From NCBI RefSeq assembly GCF_016859285.1, contig NC_053418.1, positions 9,203,501 to 9,267,500 of the forward strand: a stretch of 64,000 bases of DNA, given 5' to 3'. Below the pieces are notes generated by a model, which saw nothing but the letters and a program-made list of their open reading frames with translations, had not been told where the DNA came from and searched no databases. How positions within the stretch are numbered: position 1 is the first letter of the stretch; the number at the start of each line of letters is the position of its first letter. Positions 49,001 to 60,300 of this stretch are shown piece by piece. The stretch comes from Xiphias gladius. Lineage: Eukaryota > Chordata > Actinopteri > Istiophoriformes > Xiphiidae. A program made the translations under genes and the position numbers.

Positions 49001-52000
49001 TGCTCGATATATCTTGTTTATAATAGCTTAATTGCAAAGATATATATCCAGATTGACTGTTCATGCACAGCACAAACCAATCTCACAATGGGCCTCGTGC
49101 AAGAACCACTCATATGAACAGATTTGTTCTAAAGTGGCACATACAAGTGATTTAAGAGAACTTGTGGCATCCACCACTTTCCTTGTAATTAGAATTTTTT
49201 CTTGGACACAAACAACATTCATGAGCTGTTCAGATTTGTCGTACAATCCATGTACAGCCTGTCTTTCTCCACAGGAAGAAAATACTATGGAGTGTCAAGT
49301 TTTTTTTTTTTGATGACAAAATTTTATGGTTTTTTTTGTTTGGTTTTTTTTTGATAATTTTAGAAAATCCTCTGAAACACCAACAGTGTGTCATTACCTG
49401 AATAATATCCATCTCCATGACGTCACACCCCTTTGACTGCATCCCATCTTAAGTCATGGATCATTTTGCTTTAGCAAAATATTTTGTAGCATCTAACTTC
49501 ATGTCAAACCATTGCCTCTTTGAATGGGGAGGTTCATTCTTGACCTTGGAGACAAATTTACAGAGATAAAAATTTTGAACTTGAGGTTCACTTCCAAAGC
49601 CGTGTCACATTCGACACAAACAGAGACAGGGGTCATATGACCACCTCTTGTCCTGTACTTAGATTATGTGATGACACCTGGGCAGGTTCCGCCTGCTGAA
49701 GAAGACCATGGCAGCTGAAAGTTCCGGGAATATCTCAGTATATAAACCTTGAGTTCATCACTTTTATCACAACATTTTGTCTTTATTTCTGCCTCAATAT
49801 AGCGCTCCTCCGGTGACACATCACTGGCAGCTGTATTAATATTACCACTACTGACACTGCTAAATTTGTTCTGTCTTTGTCTGCTGATTTCCGACAGTAA
49901 TACTTGAAGCTTTTCTTTTCACTCTCGAATGAAAGTTGCCCACAAAGGAAGTGGAGCAGACGGCCTCATATAGTGGTTTGGGGGCATCAATTATGCTAAC
50001 GATGATGCAGTGAACAGGTGATATTCATCAGGTTAAAACAAGCAACAAGCCTTTTTCACAGCTCACATTTTAACTTGTCATAGCAGGAAAAGCATGGGTA
50101 TTTCTAATAACCTGAAAAATGGCTCTGGGTACATCTCAATTCCCTTAATTGTATACAGGTTTCCCTCACTTATGTCTTTTCCTTAAGTCTGTTCCCTCCT
50201 ACTGAAGACGCTAGGAGACATGCAAGGAAAACATGCGAGAAGAAACAAGGAGAGAGGAAACAAGAAAATATGTTTCTAGACAAATGAGATGTCCTTTCCT
50301 CTGAACCGTCATCTCAGGCGATGTCTGCTTCTAATGACATCAGTACAGCGGAGTATTTATAAGTTATGGCGTTCACATGAATGTCTCTGGCAAAGGGAGG
50401 GTGGTCTCATGCATCCTCACTCATGGCTCCTCAGAGATCCTTCCTCGCTCTTCACTCCTCAGAGCAGAAGTAAGAGCTTTGGGACAGCCTTAAAGATGGA
50501 GGACCAGAACGATTTCTGGGTCAAGTGGGGATTGAGGAGCGAGGAACGATCAAGTAAGGGAATAGGGATGTACCCCTTGTTGTTCTATTCAGGTGTCCCA
50601 GTAAGCCATGACAGTGACAGTGAGCCAGCATGCACAATACCAGGACCCTGAATCTGAAGCAGCTGAAATGAATTAATTTTGTTATTTACACCTGTGACTT
50701 TCCTGCTGTGATGTGTCAAAATGTCTCTGAAAAAGGACAGTTTACAACAAGTTCAGTTTGGAAAATCCTACTTCTCCTATGCCCAAAAAAAAAAAATTAA
50801 AATAAAAAATAAAAACAACAAATAAAAAATAAAAAAAGATTTGGGATGAGAATACAGAAATGTTCTTGCATGAGGCCCACTGTTGTCTGTTAATGTGTTA
50901 GGGAACTTGGCTGAGGTTCATTTGCACCAAACTGCATTTAAATTAACTGCATGTTTACCAGTTAACTTTGCACCTCAAGGCTTTGAAATGAAAGATGTGT
51001 ACAAAAGGAAAACTAAATCAGAACGGGAGCAGGCACAACATAAACACAGACCAGTGGGACAATGGAGAAAGAGAAAAACTGTTCAGTTACCTTTCCCAAC
51101 ATTCTTTTTGGTAGCTGACGAAGGAGAGGGAATCATAGGTAATTTCAACTCAGCACGATTTGACTCAGTCAGAAGGTAGTGGGACTTATAGGCATATGAA
51201 CTTAATATGGTGTCAGTAAGGTCTTGCACTAACAGCCCTACACAAGACACACAGGAAGAGACGGGGGTGAGCCGCAGTCAAACTCGAAATTACCCAAAAT
51301 TCACAAAAAGAGAAACAAACAGTCTCTCTCACACACACACACGTGCACACACACACACAATTATAACACAAGAAAGTAACAAGTAAAACAAAGTTTGTCC
51401 CAACACAAAGAGGCCAAACACTGCACTCAACTTATTGTTTAACAGACAAAACATCAGATCTAAACTGGTTGAAAGTCATGAAAAAGGGGTAAGTCCTGTG
51501 TTTTCTCACTCATCACCATCCAGGGCATTCTTTTAAGTGGAGTGCAGTGTAACAGCCTGGATCATTCATAGTATTAGTATCGTGATGGAAAACAAACATT
51601 ACATTTCACAGCACTGCTATTCATGAACAACAATGCCAAACATGAAACATGATAATAATAAAACAATAATAAAGATAAAATATCCAAACATAAAACGTCT
51701 AAAGTGAGTATGTGAGGTTCTGTTTTCACGCATGAGATGGTACTGCAACTGTTATTGTATTGAAAAAAATGATTATATTCAAAAAAAAAAAAAAAAAGAT
51801 GAAAAAACTACTATCAGGGGGGACGATCAGGTCCTGTTGATGCTCCAGTGTGAATTGCAAGTAAGAAAAACCTATTCTTGTTTATTATCATAATACTGAA
51901 GTCAGCGGCCAGCGGGAGCAAAATTACCAAGTGTGGTGAAATTAAACGCTTCTGCATTTGTCTGCTCCGTCTGTTCGGGTTCACTGCTGAATCTCAGCTG

Positions 52001-54167
52001 TCAGAGAGGAAGGCCGTTAGTGTGTACAGCTGTGAGCTTACCTCTGGCACACAGGAAGCACCAGCCCACGTTAACGGGGGAGGTGAGGAGACCGTTCCTC
52101 TTGGTGCTGCCGTGGCTGCTGCAGATCATGATGTGATGGGTGAGGATGACGCTACCTGCCGCCACGCAGCTGTCTCCTGTGTGATAGGCCAGCGGACAGC
52201 GGATACAGCGCATCAGACGACCTGGACGGGAAGCAGAGCAGAGGGAGAAAAGACTCAGTGAGTCACTTCACAACAGGTAGAGTTTTTGTGAACAGCTCAC
52301 TCCGACACAAGTCACGTAGCTGTGATACAGTGCAGAACACAGAGAGCTGAAAAAAGGTTAACTTAAGTTTTTATAACGAATTAGGTCAAATTCCTTTATG
52401 GGTTCCAGCTTTAATTAAAGGAAATCAAAAGGAAAAAATGTGACCACTTGGTACTGCTTTCAGTGACTAAGACTACAAGACCTCAGTTATTAAAATTTAT
52501 TTTTTCTCCTTGCTTCATGGTCTTTAACAACAAAGAATGCCAAAAATGTTTCGACATCGAACATTTACGTTTGATGGTGGCCGTTCTCAACCTAGGGGAG
52601 CAAAGGGTCACAAGATAAATCTGGAGGGGTGTGAGATGTTTAATGGGGTTGAAAAGAAGAAAAAATTTCTGCTACACAAATATATTTGCGTGTGAAATAT
52701 TTGGCAATTTTCCCTTTTAAAGTCCTCAAACAGTTATTTAAATAAAACCATCTGAGAAGCCTAGAGGGGAAATACGTCTTTGGTGGAGCTGCTAACAACT
52801 CAGACATCTGCAACATGACAATGGGCAACAAATACACACTGCTTTCACTGCTATTCTTTCAATTCTTGTTTGAGGGATTTTTGCCCATTTCTTCCTTGCA
52901 AATAGGTTTTAGTTCTGTGAGATTCTTGGGCTGTCTCGCATGCACTGCTCTTTTGAGGTCTATCTGTAAATTTTCAATGATGTTTAGGTCGGGGAACTGT
53001 GAGGCTCATGGCAAAACCTCCAGCTTGCGCCTCTTGAGGTAGTCCATTGTGGATTATGGGGTCTGTATAGGATCATTATCCTGTTATAGAAGCCATTCTC
53101 TTTTCAACTTCAGCTTTTTTACAGATGGTGTGATGTTTGCTCCCAGAATTTTCTGGTATTTTATTGAATCTATTCTTCCCTCTACCAGTGAAATTTTCCC
53201 TGTGCCACTGGCTACAACACAAGCCCAAAGCATGATAGATCCACCACTGATCTTAACAGTTGGAGAGGTGTTATTTTCACAAAATTCTGCACACTTTTTT
53301 CTCCACGCATACCTTTGATGATTGAGACCAAAAAGTTCTATTTTAGCTTCATCAGTCCAAAGGAACTGTGGACGACTTGTTTAGATTTTCTTTTGCAAAC
53401 TTCTGATGCTGAATTTTGTGGTGAGGACACAGGAAATGTTTTTTTCTTTTCTCTTACAAGAAGGTCATATTTGTGCAGGTGCACCACCACTCCAGAGTCT
53501 GAAAAATTTTCCTGAAGGTCTTTTGCAGTCAAACGGTGGTTTTGATTTGCCTTTGTAGCAATCCTATGAGCAGTTCTCTCTGAAAGTTTTCTTGGTCTTC
53601 AAGACCTCGACTTGACCTCCTCTGTTCCTTTAAACTGCCATTTTATAATTACATTACAAACCGAGGAAACAGCTATCTGAAAACACTTTGCTATCTTCTT
53701 ATGGCCTTTTCCTGCTTTGTTGGCATCAATTATTTTATTTTTCAGAGTGCTACGCAGCTGCTTAGAGGAGCCCATTGCTACTGATTGCTGGGACAAGGTT
53801 GGAGGAGTCAGAGTATTTAAATTTGCATCACTTGGTCTTTCCCAATGATGACTGAAAAAGCCACAGTCCTAACAAGCTAAGTAAGGTCTGAGACCTTGGT
53901 AAAAGTTATCTGAGAGCTCAATTCTTTCCAAACTTTAGTATGGTGCTCCTTTCCTTTTTTTCACTCTAAACTTGTACAAAACAAAAATAATACTCTAAAC
54001 TTGCTTAAAATGTTGGAAAGATGGTTTCACCTTTAACTTTATCCTATTTGGAGATCAGTTCACGTTCTACTCATGGTCAGAGAAATTTTTGACCGGGGAT
54101 GCCCAAACTTTTTTATGCCACTGTATTTTGCTGATGGATGTTATTTGAGATGAGTTCCTGAGGGGTT

Positions 54168-54228
<61 letters not shown>

Positions 54229-54233
54229 ATTAA

Positions 54234-54323
<90 letters not shown>

Positions 54324-57300
54324 CATTGCCTGTCCATCACTACATAAAAATGAATAGGTTGCAAAAGTCTGAGTTTTAGGTTTCATTTACTTGCTTTCTT
54401 AACAATCCACATGTAGTGCTTGCTAGTATGGTCAGAATCAGACACAAACAGCATTAATCCTGTCTGGTGTCACAGGCACAAAGTCTAGGCGATGGTGTCG
54501 CAGTGTGACAAATGTTTTCCAGGCTCATTCTGGCACCTTAGCACATGAGGTTCATTTTTAAACCACAAGATACTTAAACTTTGATGCAAACACTGTACAT
54601 CTCTCCCCTTTCTCAGATGGGGTATTTCCAGCACGATAATGGATCATCATCCAAAGGCATTTCCAGGCACATGGAAATAACTATTTTTCTCCAGTGGTAT
54701 ACGGCATCCAGCTGCCCCTCACCTCAGACCAGGAGGACACATTTAGTTTGAGGTGGAACAGGATGTTTGCAGCAAGACTGTGTCATGTGACGGTGAATAA
54801 TTTGCAGAAAATGCAGCACAAGATTTCAGTAAAGGTGTACCCCCTAGAGTAGCACTTTTTTTGTCAGGTCTCTCTTTCTCAATCTAATTTCCCTCAAGAA
54901 ACACACACTGTCATATCTCTTCCTCTTGCCCTTCTCTCTTACATATTCCAACAGGGAAGTATAGCCTTTACCCTTGCACTCATTATTTAAGCTTTTTTTC
55001 TATTGCCATTGGTCAATAACATAAGCTAGAAGCCAAAAATGTAATAGGAAACGAAACCTTTCATACATCATCTTCACAGTTTGCTGATGTAGGACTGGCT
55101 CACCGCCCCACAACTTTGACTGCAGACTCATACAGGAAATCAGAGAAGCTGAAAAACAAAGCAGAAGCTGTTTTACCTTTACTGGCTCGTTGCAGGTCTC
55201 TCTCCAGGCAGCAGGTAGCGCAGCTGTGCTGAGGGCAGCAGAAGCCTCCCCCCGAACTGCTGGTGGTGCCCGGGAGTTTACGGACACAATCCTCATGGTA
55301 GTAACAACCACATCCCAACACAGAGCAGCGGGTCACCTCCTGGCCAACTGTTTTACAGCTGAAGCAAGGATGATTGCCTGGAAACAGAATGACAGAGAAT
55401 CTTTGATAGTAAAGAGCCAAACACAAAAAATGCAATGGTGAAGATGTAGGTGATTCGTTCTGATTCGCTCACCATTTCTACATTCCAGACAGGTGAATCT
55501 GCCTTCAGGTAAGGATGTCAGACCAAGACACTCCAAGTGAAACTGTCTGTTGCAGTCACCTTCACACACCACCAAACCCTCTCCATACACCTCACAGATC
55601 TACTCGCAAACACACAAAAAGCACACAGAGAAAGATGAAGAGAACATGATTTAACTCAATACCTGCAAGGTTTTAGAAGAAAGAGAGTAGAGAAGAGATG
55701 AATCATGAGCAGCGCTGACCTGGCATACAGTGTCTCTCTTGCCGGCGGTGCTGTCCTGACGGGACAAGCCACTGTCCACAGACTGAGTATCTGAAGCGTC
55801 TGCATCTGCTGCTGCTGGGCTATCAAGACTCTTCCCAAATAAACCCTGTGATATAAAGGAAGAGCTTGTTGACCTGTTTTGTGTGAAGAAACCCAGTCTT
55901 ATGAAGCACAGATGCAAGCAGCTGAGTTCTTACAAGTGTGTAGATATTCAGGCTAGTACACTGTGTGAGGGCTGCAACAAATTATTATTTTCATTATTCA
56001 TTAATGTATCAGTTATCATCTTAATTAACTGCTTAAGGGCTGGGTGCATAACATGTCAGCAGATAGTAAAAAAATCCCCATCATAAATTACAAGAGCCCA
56101 TAGTAACATTTTGAGATGTCTTTTTATGTCCAACCAACAGTACGGGACAAAAGATTTTCAGATTACGATTATAAAACAAATGAAAACAATAAAATATTCA
56201 CATTTGAGAAGCTGGAAGCAGTGATTTGCCACTTTTGCTTGAATAAAAAACTCCTTACAATAAATCACTGATTGAAATCTTTCCAGATTAATTTGTCGAT
56301 TCATCGACTGATCATTTTCAGCTCGAGTTGTGATGTTGTGATTAGTGTAAAAACATCCTGCACATTGCTGAAAATGCATCAACAAAAAATGCAAACAGGC
56401 AAAGCGAAATGGAGGAGTTAGTCAATATTTTCCTGTGTGTGTGTGGGTATTTCTATACACGTTTTCTTAGCTTACCTGTGGATCGTTGAGGCCTCTGGAG
56501 TCAGAATCGGAGGTGTCTCTGTACTGAGATGAAGCCATCTCCACATCTGTTGATGCTCTACTTCGCTTCTTCAAGGGTTTGCAGGCATCTGAGATCTCAC
56601 TGGCACCTAGAGGATCACATCGGGGGCAGTAGAAAAGATTAATTTTACTTTTTAGAAGTATATGGAGTTCTTACCACAGAGGTTTACAGTAGGCATGAAA
56701 GACGGATCCCCTACCTTTCTGTGAACCTGTCCTCGGCGTGGTTTCAGGAGCCATTTCCGCCTGCTAGGAGGTTAAAAATGGGAGTTTAGGTTATAGTGAT
56801 GGTCATTTTGATTCAGGTGGTAGCAAGTTAGTTGGCCATGTTCAGACCAACCTCATTACAGCTTAAAATAATGAAGCCCCCTCATTCACTCAAGGTTGTC
56901 AGGAAAAAAAGCTGAATCTGGCTTAACTTTTTCACAACACAATACAACAATATATATGTTCAAGCGCACATTCCAGTTGAGCAAACAGAATAATTTCACT
57001 GTTTGCCTGGCAACTGATGCGAAGCAGGAAAAAATAACAGTTGCTCTAACAAACTTTCCAGTGTTGTATGATCCTCTCTCTTATCTAATAGAGTTCCTAG
57101 ATCCAATTTCATCATCTCACCGGTACATGAAGCTGCATACCCCTGTCCACGCGGCCCCTTTTATTTATCTATTTATTTTTTACGTATTATATCTTGGTAT
57201 ATATTTGATAGCTGACGTTATAGAGGACAAAATAACTTTGTACAGGGAATGTGGGGAGAGAAGGGCATGAAATGTAACAAAGGTTGCGACTGCAGCCACC

Positions 57301-60300
57301 TTAACCAGAGGCCACACCTGTGTGTGTTTTAATGCAGTGCTAGCTTTGGTCTGAACACCAGGTTATCTTTAAGGGGTTTTGATACCTGTTCCTTTTTGGT
57401 TTTCTTCTTAGGGACAGGATCGTTGCCTCTCTCTGACTCAGACCTGCTCCTGACTGACCGTCGCTGCAGCTTTCTCTCCTGAGAACCTGAAAACACATAA
57501 ATATGTTGAGCTGTAACTTTATGATGTCATTCTACACGTCAAATATTCATTATGTCTGTGTTTTACCCACCTTGTGGACTACTGTGGTGTGATCCAGGAG
57601 AGGAGGTCTGCTGCATTCCTCCCTCCTCACTCCTCCGACTGGCGGGGGAGCCTCTCCTCTCCTCCCCCTCTTCCTCCCCCTCGTCCCCATCTTCTTCCTC
57701 CTCTGGACTGGGCTCAGGTTTGGCTCTGCTGTCCTGCTGAAAGCATCAACATTTGAATTTCACCTTACAGGATAACTCGTCATGTGTACATATTGCTGTC
57801 TGATGAAGTTACACCAACCTCAGGAGAGCAGTATCCCAGGTCGGGCTGCCTGGCCTCTCTCTCCCCTCTCTCCTCCTTCTCTTCCTCTTTGTCTTTTTTC
57901 GGAGACAGAACTGCTTTTTTCTGCAGGAGAGGCCAGTCACACTTTGTGATCTCCACATTCAGCCTCTTCATGGTGATGGAAAGAGGCAGCAGCTTTCTGG
58001 CAGCTGCTGTTTTCCAGGCCCTGACTGGTGGCGGTGAGTCCTGCCGTGTTCGTGCATCACAACCAGCGTTCTGTTTTGGGGAGCTGGTCTTACGCTGGTC
58101 CCCCCTCTGATTCTTATCTTCATTTGAGGACTGGGAGTTTGTGTTGTCATCTGTGTTTGAAACACTACATTGTCTGCGTGGCAGCTGCCTTCGTGGTGGC
58201 TGTTCTCTGTCTGGTGACTTCACATCTCCATCTTCCTTCTTACCGATTGAACCGCTGGAACGCCGGTTTCGTTTCTCAGCTCTGATGTTGGGTTTCTTGC
58301 TGGGGGGGGCTTCATTAGGGTCAGGGTCAACGTAGATGAAGGTGTAGTTGTCAATTCGCTCCTGCCGCGTCATCAGGAAGGCATCTTCGGCGTGGCCCAC
58401 ACCCACCTCCCATTGAGCACGCTCCCGCTGAGGGATAGGCTTTAGAAGCTGAAGAAGAAAATGCCACAATTGTCACTGTCATTCAATAAGCAAAACTTCA
58501 TAATCCAGGTACATAGGATAATTTAGAAACAGTGCCATCATTACCAAGTTTGCTCAAATTTTCAACAAAAAATACCCAGATTGTTCTCTACTTTTTCGGA
58601 AATTTTTTAAAACTGATTGTGACAGATTTTATGTCCCCACAGATCCAAAAATTGTTTTCTGCTGCATTCTGCTCACTGTAACTGACCCTAATCACATAAA
58701 AGATACAAGTTAACTTAATATAAATGACTCACCATGACTGAAATGGTTGTTTGGAAAAATAGACTTTCAAATTTGTTTTATTTAGTGGATGCATGATTAA
58801 AGGGTTAGAAATAGTTGTACTTTGAACACTTTGAACACTTACGTTTTGTAAAGTTTTTTTTATAATCCCATGAGAGATGAGCCATGATATGGCATATCAT
58901 AAAAGAATTTAAATCCGTTCATTCATACGGTAAATAACGTCCTCTTCAGAACACGCTTCCACTAATAGAACTGAAGGGGGGGAAAAAAATGAAAAAATGC
59001 TAAATAGCTGCTAACTATTCTTTCAAAGTTAAAATTAAATTTTGAAACGCTAATTCTAAAAATTGAAAACTACAAGTGGTATATCTATAATACAGATTTC
59101 ACCTGTTCATCTCTGAAGCAAATTTGTGATTTTAGGCTATATAAACAAATAGGTGTATGTTCAAAATAAAACTGCAATACATAACAATTTTTAAATAAAA
59201 CTAAGAATAACAGGCCCCAATAATAAAATGCACTGAGTTGGCAGAATACCATGCTATAACAGAGCTGAGGCTAGTGTAGAGTCAATTCAGAATTTAAGAC
59301 TAAAGTTTATGGTTGAACTGTAAAATAATTAACTTGTGGTTCATGTCTTTCTCAAACCTCTTTGAAAAATGCATTTAAGGAATTTTTTTATTACATTATT
59401 CTGTATATAACTACACATAGAAACAAAGGGGAATGGCAGCTACTATATTGTTACTGCATCAGTCTCAAAAGTCCAGGATTAATTGGTTCTACTTCTGCCA
59501 ACCCTGTGATCTTTTTTATAACTTATATATGAAGTTACCTTCTTTACTAAGAAAATTAGTCTCCAAATTGCATAAAATTATTTACTGTAAACACTTCAAA
59601 CAAATTGAGTTAGTTTTGAACAAAAATCTTTGGTTAACAAAATCCTAATACCTATGAAGCCTGATTTTTACAGATTCTAGTGTTAGTGTAAGTTTACTCT
59701 TACTTTAATGACTCTTACTTTAATGACTCTTTACCTCAAAATGCCTAAAATTTATCCCTTTATATTGGATCAGTCTGACAAAATTTCATCAATGCATTTG
59801 TACATACTTTATGTCTCTCTACAGGGTTTGTGGTCTTGCGCAGAGTCTCCGCCTGAAGCTCATCAAACTGCTGCTTCCCTTGGTACATGACAATCCTCTT
59901 CTCATGGATCCACGCTCGCTCAGCAACGCTGCCAAAGAACTGGACGTGATACTCCCTGTGACCTGCACAGCAACAGAGAAAGTCAGGAACACAAGCTGCG
60001 GTGTTTATGTTCTTATCCATTCATACACATTCGTGCAGAGTAAGAGTGTTAAGGGTGTTTTTTTTTTTTTGTTTTTTTTTCCATGGCTGTGTTCCCTTAC
60101 CTCTGGTGTTGATGCGAGTGTGGACCTTCATCTGTGGGTCAGAGGAGACCATGCAGGGCCACCAGGGGTAGGTGCCCACCTTGGACCACACCAGATCTCC
60201 TATCACAAACTCCTTACAGAAGCCTGTCTCTTGGATCACTGATGGATGATGGACCTTCGGAACCTAAACATGAACATGAACAAGTCACCGATCGGTTTTC

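Noticed and set aside
50289..50651. 120-codon + strand frame
   Set aside because: Overlaps a MITE with terminal inverted repeats, runs past its end and has no domain.
54141..54386. Tyr/Ile/Leu/Phe-repeat frame on the minus strand
   Set aside because: Translation of the (TAAA)n(TA)n microsatellite.
57780..58335. Several + strand frames opposite nsd3 exon 57819-58448
   Set aside because: Shadow of a real exon that joins in frame to its neighbours and carries NSD-family sequence on the minus strand.
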